9,817 nt of DNA from Actinomycetes bacterium (GCA_021821585.1 JAKACF010000097.1:1-9817), one strand, 5' to 3'. Shown: positions 1 to 6,258, numbered from the stretch's first letter. The notes: a model not told the origin generated them from the letters alone. Numbers and translations: made by a program.

Positions 1-369
1 GTAGGCCCGCGCCGCCATGCCTGCGAGGAAGACGGCGACGACGGTGGCGATGGCGGTGAGCCCCCGTGCGAGGGGGAGCACGATGCTCGGCGCGACGGCG
101 TGCGAGATCCACGCCAGCGGCAGCAGCAGCACCGGCATTCCGGGCGGCTGGGCGAGCGCGAAGTTGGAGTAGGGGAGCGCCCCGTGGGTGATGGCGATGG
201 ACGAGCCGAGGTTCTGCGCCTCGCTGTTCAGGACCACGCCGTGGAGCACCCCGTGCAAGGTGAGCTGGTGGGCGCAGATGAAGATGGCGAGGACCGCCGG
301 GGGGAGCGCGGCCAGTGCGCCCGCGCTCGGCGAGAGCCACCACGCCCGCGCGCTCACCGTGCCCCGCAT
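1..369 (-). CDS. Membrane GT-C (family 39-like) glycosyltransferase, N-terminal part
   Basis: Partial gene. It begins at an ATG at 369 and reads 123 codons without a stop to the left edge. Residues about 16-33 form a first hydrophobic segment. A polar outer loop follows with an acidic residue (Glu50, in NSEAQN) and then the motif GALPYSNFALAQPPG (63-77). Further hydrophobic segments lie at about 79-99 and 104-118. A first transmembrane helix, an acidic loop residue and a 'G-x-PY-x-F...QPPG' stretch are typical of polyprenyl-phosphate-sugar-dependent GT-C transferases of the PMT/ArnT (GT39) type, which glycosylate proteins or envelope lipids on the outer face of the membrane. The donor and acceptor cannot be told from this fragment. 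It is transcribed divergently from the mutase/sucCD operon and probably has no functional link to it. The family call is good; the exact function is unknown because most of the protein lies outside the window. Confidence 0.75.
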   Translation of the reverse strand, partial: MRGTVSARAWWLSPSAGALAALPPAVLAIFICAHQLTLHGVLHGVVLNSEAQNLGSSIAITHGALPYSNFALAQPPGMPVLLLPLAWISHAVAPSIVLPLARGLTAIATVVAVFLAGMAARAY

Positions 370-383
370 TGGGGCGCATCGTA
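370..383 (-). promoter_or_regulatory. Candidate -10 box (TACGAT) for a leaderless or near-leaderless start
   Basis: On the minus strand TACGAT (383-378) matches the actinobacterial -10 pattern TANNNT. It is followed by 8 nt (GCGCCCCA) and then the ATG of the glycosyltransferase. There is no Shine-Dalgarno sequence in between, so transcription would start at or within a base or two of the ATG. I see no convincing -35 hexamer. Confidence 0.4.
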
Positions 384-449
384 CTCATCGCAGCGGGCGC
401 CGGCCGGGATTGTGCGGCGCCCGATTCGTGGCCGATCGTGCGAGGTCGG

Positions 450-455
450 TAGCAT
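450..455 (+). promoter_or_regulatory. Weak candidate -10 box (TAGCAT) for the mutase/sucCD operon
   Basis: TAGCAT fits TANNNT and ends 10 nt before the ATG at 466. The intervening CCGGCACGGG has no clear ribosome-binding site, so a very short leader is possible. A short interrupted inverted repeat (CCGA...TCGG, 432-449) sits just upstream and could be an operator, though such repeats arise easily by chance at this GC content. No good -35 is visible. The 96-nt intergenic region is too short for a full cobalamin riboswitch and none is apparent. Confidence 0.2.
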
Positions 456-465
456 CCGGCACGGG

Positions 466-885
466 ATGGAACGCCGTTACCGAGTCGTCGTCGCGAAGCC
501 GGGTCTCGACGGGCACGACCGCGGGGCCAAGGTCATCGCGAGAGCGCTGCGCGACGCCGGCTTCGAGGTCATCTACACCGGGCTCCACCAGACCCCGGAG
601 CAGGTCGTCCAGACCGCCGTCCAGGAGGACGCCGACGCCGTCGGGCTCTCCCTGCTCTCGGGTGCGCACCTGACGCTCGTCCCGAAGGTGGTCGAGCTCC
701 TGCGCGGCGAGGGCCTGGACGACGTCGTCGTCATGTGCGGGGGCATCATCCCCGACGCCGACATCGACGTCCTGAAGCGCGCCGGGGTGGCGGCGGTCTT
801 CACGCCCGGCACGCCGCTGCCCGAGATCTCCGCCTGGCTCGAGACGACCCTCGACGAGCGGGAGCTCCGCGCGGGCACGACGTAG
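466..885 (+). CDS. Stand-alone B12-binding small subunit of an acyl-CoA mutase (methylmalonyl-/isobutyryl-CoA mutase type)
   Basis: This 139-residue protein is a complete cobalamin-binding domain. It has the base-off/His-on signature D15-G-H17-D-R-G20, where His17 is the lower axial ligand of B12, then S62-L-L64, the G92-G93-I-I turn, and the ending VFTPGT (111-116). The sequence closely resembles the MCM C-terminal domain and the separate IcmB subunit of actinobacteria, as I recall them. It would pair with a separate catalytic subunit, absent from this window, to rearrange methylmalonyl-CoA to succinyl-CoA or isobutyryl-CoA to butyryl-CoA. The reading frame stays open upstream to about position 100, but homology begins only at residue 3 after the ATG at 466, so I chose that start. 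It lies 44 nt upstream of sucC, and succinyl-CoA as a shared metabolite makes methylmalonyl-CoA mutase the more likely partner. Substrate specificity resides in the missing large subunit, so the isobutyryl, 2-hydroxyisobutyryl or ethylmalonyl options stay open. Confidence 0.9.
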   Translation: MERRYRVVVAKPGLDGHDRGAKVIARALRDAGFEVIYTGLHQTPEQVVQTAVQEDADAVGLSLLSGAHLTLVPKVVELLRGEGLDDVVVMCGGIIPDADIDVLKRAGVAAVFTPGTPLPEISAWLETTLDERELRAGTT

Positions 886-912
886 CCGGCGGCACCGTCT
901 TCTGCTGGGAAC

Positions 913-923
913 GAGGAGAAAGG
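913..923 (+). promoter_or_regulatory. Ribosome binding site of sucC
   Basis: The purine-rich stretch GAGGAGAAAGG ends 6 nt before the GTG at 930. It supports that GTG as the sucC start, which also places the conserved N-terminal EYQGKQ motif at residues 5-10. Confidence 0.6.
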
Positions 924-929
924 CTCGAG

Positions 930-2105
930 GTGGACCTGTTCGAGTACCAGGGCAAGCAGTACTTCGCCCGCTACGGAATCCCGATCTCGCCCGGCGAGGT
1001 CGCCGACACCGTCGAGGAGGCGGTGGCGGCGGCCGAGCGCATCGGCTACCCGGTCGTCGTGAAGGCGCAGGTGCAAGTCGGCGGCCGGGGCAAGGCGGGA
1101 GGCGTGAAGCTGGCGGCGGACCGGGCCGAGGTCGAGCTGCACGCCGGCAGCATCCTCGGCCTCGACATCAAGGGCCACGTCGTCCGGCGGCTGTGGATCG
1201 AGCGCGCCACCGACATCGAGAAGGAGTACTACGCGAGCTTCACCCTCGACCGGGCGGCCAAGCTCCACCTCGCCATGGTCTCCGCCCGCGGCGGCGTCGA
1301 CATCGAGCAGGTGGCCGAGGAGGCGCCGGAGGCGATCGCCCGCCGTCACGTCAACCCGCTCGACGGCCTGTCGCTCGCCGATGCCCGGGCGCTCGCCGAG
1401 GAGGCGGGGCTCGACGTCGAGGCGCTCGACGGAGCCGCCGAGGTGCTCGTCAGCCTGTACCGCTGCTACGTCGAGGGGGACGCCGACCTCGTCGAGATCA
1501 ACCCGCTCGTGCTCACCGCCGACCACCGCGTGCACGCCCTCGACGCCAAGGTGACCCTCGACGACGACGCCGCCTTCCGCCACCCCGAGTGGCAGGAGTT
1601 CGAGGGCACGGGCGAGATCGACGAGCGCGAGCGCCGGGCCAAGGAGCGGGGCCTCAACTACATCGGCCTCGACGGCACGGTCGGGATCATCGCGAACGGC
1701 GCCGGCCTCGCCATGAGCACGCTCGACGTCGTGAACCAGGTGGGCGGCTCGGCCGCCAACTTCCTCGACATCGGGGGAGGTGCGAACGCCGACGTCATGG
1801 CGGCCGCCCTCGAGGTCATCAACTCCGACGCCAAGGTGAAGGCCATCCTCGTCAACATCTTCGGCGGGATCGTCCGCTGCGACGAGGTCGCCCGCGGCAT
1901 CCTCACGGCGCTCGACCGGGTCGAGCTGTCCTCGCCCATCGTGCTGCGCCTCGACGGCACGAACGCGAAGGAGGCCCGGGAGATCATCGCCGGGCGCTCC
2001 TCGGACAAGATCATCAGCGAGCCCACGATGCTGTCCGCCGCCCGCCGGGCGGTCGAGGTGGCGGGCGCCGGGCTCGGAACCGAGACGGTCGGAGGCCGGT
2101 CATGA
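930..2105 (+). CDS. sucC: Succinyl-CoA synthetase (ADP/GDP-forming), beta subunit
   Basis: SucC carries the nucleotide-binding ATP-grasp half of succinyl-CoA synthetase, which interconverts succinyl-CoA and succinate with substrate-level phosphorylation in the TCA cycle. At 391 residues it is the normal family length. The N-terminus DLFEYQGKQYF is characteristic. K45 and the glycine-rich G51-G-R-G-K55 belong to the nucleotide site. N191 (in EINPL) and D205 (in ALDAK) match the two Mg-binding residues of the E. coli enzyme, with the same 14-residue spacing. The C-terminal CoA-ligase-type half has the family motifs NGAGLAMSTLD, NFLDIGGGA and LVNIFGGIVRCD. The GTG start is set by this N-terminal motif and the upstream ribosome-binding site. 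The stop overlaps the sucD start by 4 nt (ATGA), implying translational coupling and equal subunit output. ATP versus GTP preference cannot be read safely from sequence alone. Confidence 0.98.
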   Translation: MDLFEYQGKQYFARYGIPISPGEVADTVEEAVAAAERIGYPVVVKAQVQVGGRGKAGGVKLAADRAEVELHAGSILGLDIKGHVVRRLWIERATDIEKEYYASFTLDRAAKLHLAMVSARGGVDIEQVAEEAPEAIARRHVNPLDGLSLADARALAEEAGLDVEALDGAAEVLVSLYRCYVEGDADLVEINPLVLTADHRVHALDAKVTLDDDAAFRHPEWQEFEGTGEIDERERRAKERGLNYIGLDGTVGIIANGAGLAMSTLDVVNQVGGSAANFLDIGGGANADVMAAALEVINSDAKVKAILVNIFGGIVRCDEVARGILTALDRVELSSPIVLRLDGTNAKEAREIIAGRSSDKIISEPTMLSAARRAVEVAGAGLGTETVGGRS

Positions 2106-2989
2106 GCATCTTCGTCGACGAGACCACCAAGGTGGCGGTCCAGGGCCTCACCGGGAGCCAGGGCCGCTTCCACGGCCTTCGCAACAAGGCGTACGGGACC
2201 AAGGTCGTCGCCGGTGTGACGCCCGGCAAGGGCGGCACCGACGTCGAGGGCATCCCGGTCTACGACAGCGTCGCCGAGGCGGTGGAGCGCGAGGGCGTGG
2301 ACGCCACCTTCGTCGCCGTCCCCCCGAAGGCGGCGCCGGCCGCCATCCTGCAGGCTGCCGAGGCGGGCGTCGGCCTCATCGTCTGCATCACCGAGCACAT
2401 CCCGGCCAAGGACGAGGCCTACGTCGCCGCCCGGCTCCGGCGCGACTTCCCGGCCACCCGGTTCATCGGGCCGAACTGCCCGGGCATCATCTCGCCGGGC
2501 AAGTGCAACATCGGCATCACCTCGGGCGACATCGCGCTCCCCGGCGGCCCGGTCGGGATCGTCAGCCGGTCGGGCACGCTCACCTACCAGGCGCTGCACG
2601 AGCTGTCCCAACAGGGCGTCGGCCAGACGACCTGCGTCGGCATCGGCGGCGACCCCGTCCCGGGCACGACCTTCGTCGACGTCCTCGAGGCCTTCGAAGC
2701 CGACCCGGAGACGCGCGCCGTCATGATGATCGGCGAGATCGGCGGTGAGGCCGAGGAGCTGGCTGCCGAGTACATCAAGACGAAGATGACGAAGCCCGTC
2801 GTCGCCTACATCGCCGGCCAGACGGCGCCGCCCGGGCGCAAGATGGGGCACGCCGGCGCCATCGTCTCGGGCTCGAGGGGCACCGCCCAGGCGAAGATGG
2901 AGGCCCTCGCCGAGGCCGGGGTGACGGTGGCGAAGAACCCCACCGAGGCGGGCGAGCTGATGGTCGGGATCGTCCGGTCGCTCGGCTGA
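2102..2989 (+). CDS. sucD: Succinyl-CoA synthetase, alpha subunit
   Basis: SucD binds CoA and carries the histidine that is transiently phosphorylated during the reaction. The 295-residue product starts with MSIFVDETTKV and has the CoA-binding Rossmann segment with VQGLTGSQGRFH (13-24), then FIGPNCPGIISPG, the SRSGTLTYQ loop, GIGGDPVPG, and the active-site stretch APPGRKMGHAGAIVSG. Within that stretch His250 corresponds to the phosphohistidine of the E. coli enzyme (His246). A good Shine-Dalgarno sequence (GGAGG, 2091-2095) lies inside the end of sucC, 6 nt before the ATG. All key residues are present, so the complex should be active. The next gene follows after only 11 nt. Confidence 0.98.
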   Translation: MSIFVDETTKVAVQGLTGSQGRFHGLRNKAYGTKVVAGVTPGKGGTDVEGIPVYDSVAEAVEREGVDATFVAVPPKAAPAAILQAAEAGVGLIVCITEHIPAKDEAYVAARLRRDFPATRFIGPNCPGIISPGKCNIGITSGDIALPGGPVGIVSRSGTLTYQALHELSQQGVGQTTCVGIGGDPVPGTTFVDVLEAFEADPETRAVMMIGEIGGEAEELAAEYIKTKMTKPVVAYIAGQTAPPGRKMGHAGAIVSGSRGTAQAKMEALAEAGVTVAKNPTEAGELMVGIVRSLG

Positions 2990-3000
2990 ACCGGCACGAG

Positions 3001-4254
3001 GTGGGCGAGGTCGTCGGTCTCGGGGACATCGAGAGGGCACGGCGCGCCGTCGAGAAGGTGGCGGCGCGCACGCCCCTGTTCAACTCGAGGGTCCTCACCG
3101 AGCGGGCGGGTCCGGGGGCAAGGGTGGTCTTCAAGGCCGAGAACCTGCAACGGACGGGCTCGTTCAAGATCCGGGGCGTCTCGGCCAAGCTGGCCGCCCT
3201 CGGCGAGGAGGCCTCGCGGGGCATCGTCGTCGCCTCGGCCGGCAACCACGCCCAGGCGGCTGCCTTCGGTGCCCGCCAGGCGGGTGTCAGCTGCCACGTC
3301 TTCATGCCCGGCGACGCCTCGATCTCCAAGGCCGAGGCGACCGAGGCCTACGGGGCCACGGTCCACCTCGGGGGCGAGGCGATCGAGGAGTGTCTCGCCA
3401 TGGCCGCCAGCCGGGCGGAGTCGACCGGCGAGGTGCTCGTCCATCCCTTCGACGACCCGGCCATCATCGCCGGCCAGGGGACCCTCGGCCTCGAGCTGCT
3501 CGAGGAGATCGACGACCTCCGCCTCGTCGTCGTCCCCCTCGGAGGCGGCGGCCTCGTCTCGGGCATCGCGACGGCGGTGAAGGCACTTCGGCCCGAGGTG
3601 CGGGTCGCCGCCGTCCAGGCGGCGAACTGCGCCCCGTACCTCAGCGCGCTCGAGGGGAAGGAGCCGGCCGGGAGCGCGGCCGCCACCCTCGCCGACGGCA
3701 TCGCCATCAAGCGCCCGGGAGCGCTCACCCTCCCGATCGTCCGCCAGCTCGTGGACGAAGTCGTGGCGGTCGACGAGGACGACATCGCCGACGCCATGGT
3801 GCTGCTGCTCGAGCGCGCCAAGCTCGTCGTCGAGGGCGCCGGCGCCGTCGGGGTGGCCGCCCTCCTGGCGGGGGCGATCGAGACGCCGAGAGAGGGCACG
3901 ACGGCGCTCGTGCTCTCGGGCGGCAACGTCGACACCGGACTGCTCGCCCCCGCCATCCGGCGGCACGAGACGAACGCCGGGCGACGCCTCGTCGTGTTCG
4001 CACGTGTCTCGGACCGGCCCGGCCAGCTGGCGAGGCTGCTCGCCGTGGTCGGCATGACCGGGGCGAACCTCGTCGCCGTCGAGCACCTCCGCGAGGGCTA
4101 CGACCTGCACGTGCGGGAGACCGGCGTCCACCTCGTGCTCGAGACGCGCAACCCCGAGCACGCCGAGGCGGTGCTCGAGGCTACGCGGGCCGCCGGCTAC
4201 GACGTGCAGCCGGTCGGCGAGTACCGCCGGCGGCGCAGGCGGCCGGCGCCGTGA
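3001..4254 (+). CDS. ilvA: Threonine ammonia-lyase (threonine/serine dehydratase) with C-terminal ACT domain
   Basis: This is a fold-type II PLP enzyme that deaminates threonine to 2-oxobutyrate and, in many family members, serine to pyruvate. In the 417-residue product, TGSFKIRG holds the PLP lysine (K56). S79-A-G-N-H83 is the asparagine loop that contacts the cofactor, and the tetraglycine G181-184 in VPLGGGGLVSG binds the PLP phosphate. Residues from about 328 to 405 form an ACT domain (FARVSDRPGQLARLL...), the usual allosteric amino-acid-binding module. One ACT domain and about 400 residues is the 'medium' architecture, shorter than the biosynthetic IlvA with two ACT-like modules. The GTG start lies 11 nt after sucD with only a weak ribosome-binding site, and the downstream gene overlaps by 4 nt (GTGA). 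The position next to a B12 mutase subunit and sucCD suggests a catabolic role feeding propionyl-CoA, but isoleucine synthesis is not excluded. The symbol tdcB would also be defensible. Confidence 0.9.
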   Translation: MGEVVGLGDIERARRAVEKVAARTPLFNSRVLTERAGPGARVVFKAENLQRTGSFKIRGVSAKLAALGEEASRGIVVASAGNHAQAAAFGARQAGVSCHVFMPGDASISKAEATEAYGATVHLGGEAIEECLAMAASRAESTGEVLVHPFDDPAIIAGQGTLGLELLEEIDDLRLVVVPLGGGGLVSGIATAVKALRPEVRVAAVQAANCAPYLSALEGKEPAGSAAATLADGIAIKRPGALTLPIVRQLVDEVVAVDEDDIADAMVLLLERAKLVVEGAGAVGVAALLAGAIETPREGTTALVLSGGNVDTGLLAPAIRRHETNAGRRLVVFARVSDRPGQLARLLAVVGMTGANLVAVEHLREGYDLHVRETGVHLVLETRNPEHAEAVLEATRAAGYDVQPVGEYRRRRRRPAP

Positions 4255-5537
4255 GCGTGCCGGACGGCCGCGGTGTGTTCGACCTCCCGCTCGGCGAGGT
4301 CGACCCCGAGCTCGCCGAGCTGATCGGTGGCGAGCTCCGGCGCCAGCGGACGACGCTCGACCTCGTCGCCTCCGAGAGCGTCCCGCCCCGGGCGGTCCTC
4401 GAGGCACAGGGCTCCGTCCTCACGGCGAAGTACGCCGACGGCTTCCCCGGCCACCGGGACTACGACACCTGCGAGTGGGTGGACGCGATCGAGTCGCTCG
4501 CCATCGAGCGGGCGAAGTCCCTCTTCTGCGCCGAGCACGCGAACGTCCAGCCCTATTCGGGCTCGAACGCCAACATCGCCGTCCTCCACGCCCTGTGCGA
4601 GCCGGGCGACGCCGTCCTCGGCTGGGACTTCGAGCACGGGGGGCACCCGACGCACTACTGGTCGGGGACCTTCGCCGGCCGGTTCCACGCGACCTCGTCC
4701 TACGGCGTGCGCAAGGAGGACCGCCTCGTCGACATGGACCAGGTGGCCGAGATGGCCGAGCGCCACCGGCCGAAGGTCGTCTTCGCCGGCTGGTCCTGCT
4801 ACCCGCGCTGGCTCGACTTCCGGCGCTTCCGGGAGATCTGCGACGCCGTCGGCGCCTACCTCGTGGTCGACATGGCCCACTTCGCCGGCCTCGTGGCGGC
4901 CGGGCTCCACCCCGATCCGGTGCCGTACGCGGACGCCTGCACCATGACGGTCCACAAGACCCTCGGCGGCGCCCGCGGCGGCGCCATCCTCTGCCGGGCG
5001 GACCTCGCCTCGCGGGTCGATGCCGCCGTCTACCCCGGCGAGCAGGGCGGCCCGCTTCCCCACGTGATCGCCGCCAAGGCGGTCACCTTCGCCCTGGCGG
5101 CGACCGACGGCTTCCGGGCGCGGATGGAGGCGACCCTCGCGGGTGCCCGCACGATGGCGGACCGCCTGGTCGCCGAGCGCGGGCGGACAGGGGCCGAGGT
5201 GGTGACGGGCGGCACGGACGTCCACCAGCTCCTCGTCGACCTCTCGCCGGCCGGAGAGGAGGCGGGCGCCGCCTTGTCGCGGCTGAACAGGATCGGCATC
5301 TCCGCCAACGCCATGCGGCTCGCCTACGACCCGGCCACGCCGCCGCACGGCTCAGGGCTGCGGCTCGGGGCCAACGCGCTGGCGGCCCGAGGGTTCCGCT
5401 CGACCGAGTTCGACGCGGTCGGGTCGCTCCTCGCCGACGCCCTCGAGGACCGGGTCGACGCCCGCTCGGCGGAGCTCTCCGCCCGCGTCCAGGAGCTGCT
5501 GGCCGGCTTCCCTCTCTACGGCTACCTGCCCGGCTGA
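4251..5537 (+). CDS. Serine hydroxymethyltransferase-like PLP enzyme (glyA-like) with an altered folate site
   Basis: This 428-residue protein covers the whole SHMT fold. Compared with E. coli GlyA from memory, the PLP and substrate residues are kept: K236 (Schiff base, in TMTVHKTLGG), H235, D207 and H210 (VDMAHFAGLVA), H132 (GGHPTH), S182, Y61, Y71, R242 and the carboxylate-binding R371 (SGLRLG). Positions that hold tetrahydrofolate differ: D63 replaces Glu57, D70 replaces Tyr64, P133 replaces Leu127 and M355 replaces Asn347. The usual GTPA after the carboxylate arginine is GANA. The protein could be a clade-specific SHMT, or a relative with folate-independent aldolase activity on beta-hydroxy amino acids, or an alpha-methylserine-type enzyme. 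The GTG start overlaps the end of the threonine ammonia-lyase gene by 4 nt, so the two are probably translationally coupled and share threonine or serine chemistry. SHMT family membership is certain; the reaction is not. Confidence 0.85.
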   Translation: MSVPDGRGVFDLPLGEVDPELAELIGGELRRQRTTLDLVASESVPPRAVLEAQGSVLTAKYADGFPGHRDYDTCEWVDAIESLAIERAKSLFCAEHANVQPYSGSNANIAVLHALCEPGDAVLGWDFEHGGHPTHYWSGTFAGRFHATSSYGVRKEDRLVDMDQVAEMAERHRPKVVFAGWSCYPRWLDFRRFREICDAVGAYLVVDMAHFAGLVAAGLHPDPVPYADACTMTVHKTLGGARGGAILCRADLASRVDAAVYPGEQGGPLPHVIAAKAVTFALAATDGFRARMEATLAGARTMADRLVAERGRTGAEVVTGGTDVHQLLVDLSPAGEEAGAALSRLNRIGISANAMRLAYDPATPPHGSGLRLGANALAARGFRSTEFDAVGSLLADALEDRVDARSAELSARVQELLAGFPLYGYLPG

Positions 5538-5538
5538 C

Positions 5539-6207
5539 TCAGGAAACGGGGCCCTTCCGCCGGATGCGGGAGAGGAGCCCGGCCTTCTGCTCGCTCACTG
5601 ACGGCGCAGCAGGCGCCGGCGCCGGCGCCGGCGCCGGCTTTGCCGGCCGTTGCTCGCCAGTCTTCTTCTTCCCCGAGCGCCCGGGGATGCGGCTCGCGCT
5701 GGCGAAGAACTCGTCGCGCTCCTTGTCGTTCAAGCTGGCCCCCAGAGGAGGCCGGAAGCCCGGTGGCGGGGCGCCGACGGTACCCCGCCAGGCGCCCGGA
5801 GCGGGCTCGTGCGCCGCCCGGCCGGCGCCGGCCGCCTCCTCGGCGGCGAAGAGCTCGTCGAGCTCGTCCTGGCTGATGGTCATCGGCGCCGGTCGCGCTC
5901 CGGCCGGCTGGGCCGGCTCCTCCGGAGCCGGCGCCTTCGGCAGGGTGGCCTGCCGCCCCTCGGCCAGTGCGGGGTGGTCCTCCGGCGGGTACCACAGCCC
6001 GTCGCTCGCCAGCCACCAGCCGGGCGGAGGCTCCTCCTCGACGGCCGGGCGCTGGCGGTCCGGATGCAGCTCGGGGGCGTACCACTTGCCGTCCGAGGCG
6101 ATCCACCAGCCGTCTCCCAGCGGGATGTCGCTCAGCGCCCTCGCCCCCCTTCTGCTCGCTGCCAGGTCGTGGCCGAATGATATCCCGGGCTTCTCGGGCG
6201 TGCTCAC
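5539..6207 (-). CDS. Soluble Pro/Ala-rich protein with two GWW...WY repeats, function unknown
   Basis: This 222-residue protein has no signal peptide or membrane segment. Near the N-terminus it has two copies of a 17-residue motif spaced 30 residues apart: GWWIASDGKWYAPELHP (33-49) and GWWLASDGLWYPPEDHP (63-79). The rest is low-complexity and Pro/Ala-rich. It includes an acidic stretch (SQDELDELFAAEEAA, about 111-125), a segment LNDKERDEFFASASRIPGR, and an AP-repeat tail followed by a basic end (LLSRIRRKG). The motif recalls a short WW-like or DUF2510-like aromatic module, and I associate it with Acidimicrobiia; its role is unknown to me. The GTG at 6207 is the first possible start, since an in-frame TAG lies 11 codons upstream with no ATG, GTG or TTG between. 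There is no Shine-Dalgarno sequence. The stop is one base from that of the glyA-like gene, and the gene is divergent from purN. Confidence 0.75.
   Translation of the reverse strand: MSTPEKPGISFGHDLAASRRGARALSDIPLGDGWWIASDGKWYAPELHPDRQRPAVEEEPPPGWWLASDGLWYPPEDHPALAEGRQATLPKAPAPEEPAQPAGARPAPMTISQDELDELFAAEEAAGAGRAAHEPAPGAWRGTVGAPPPGFRPPLGASLNDKERDEFFASASRIPGRSGKKKTGEQRPAKPAPAPAPAPAAPSVSEQKAGLLSRIRRKGPVS
5612..5638. repeat. GGCGCC hexanucleotide tandem repeat (4.5 copies)
   Basis: Four full copies of GGCGCC and half of a fifth run without interruption. Read on the minus strand they encode the Ala-Pro tail of the GWW-repeat protein. Six-base units preserve the frame, so copy-number change would only lengthen or shorten the tail. 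The unit is self-complementary and could form hairpins. Confidence 0.85.
5971..6111 (-). repeat. Two GWWxASDGxWYxPExHP protein repeats
   Basis: Copy 1 is encoded at 6061-6111 and copy 2 at 5971-6021, with 13 Pro/Glu-rich residues between them. Within 17 positions, 13 are identical: G, W, W, A, S, D, G, W, Y, P, E, H, P. The density of Trp and Tyr (four per copy) in a soluble, low-complexity protein points to a small folded or ligand-binding module. Confidence 0.8.
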
Positions 6208-6249
6208 CGTTTGTGGCGAGTTTGACCACGCAGAGTGCTAGAGCAGCCC

Positions 6250-6258
6250 TGCTACGGT
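6250..6258 (+). promoter_or_regulatory. Extended -10 promoter for leaderless purN
   Basis: TGCTACGGT matches the extended -10 pattern TGN-TANNNT and ends 7 nt before the GTG of purN. The intervening CCCACAG is no Shine-Dalgarno sequence, so a leaderless purN-purH-folD mRNA is expected. A TTGACC at 6222-6227 lies 25 nt upstream, too far to act as the paired -35. Confidence 0.5.

Noticed and set aside
100..465. Upstream in-frame extension of the B12-binding subunit
   Set aside because: The frame is open but the translated stretch is Arg/Gly-rich with no resemblance to B12 domains. It overlaps the N-terminal coding region of the divergent membrane protein, whose residues make good biological sense.
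370..465. Possible cobalamin riboswitch upstream of the B12-binding subunit
   Set aside because: The region is only 96 nt, shorter than a full cobalamin riboswitch, and no B12-box-like sequence is visible.
908..912. GGAAC resembling an ECF sigma factor -35 before sucC
   Set aside because: No matching -10 is found at the right distance, and the sequence overlaps the ribosome-binding region of sucC.
2806..4407. Long minus-strand open frame opposite sucD and the threonine ammonia-lyase
   Set aside because: Same reason: biased composition, no domain, and complete conserved enzymes on the other strand.
5539..5560. Terminator hairpin at the glyA-like/GWW junction (GGAA...TTCC around GGGCCC)
   Set aside because: The outer stem is only 4 bp and the inner GGGCCC cannot fold on itself without a loop, so the structure is not convincing.
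6222..6227. TTGACC as the -35 element of purN
   Set aside because: It lies 25 nt from the -10 box, well outside the usual 16-19 nt spacing.
6233..6240. GAGTGCTA, identical to one half of the CIRCE operator bound by HrcA
   Set aside because: The second inverted half is missing at the required 9-nt distance, and the neighbouring genes are not chaperones.
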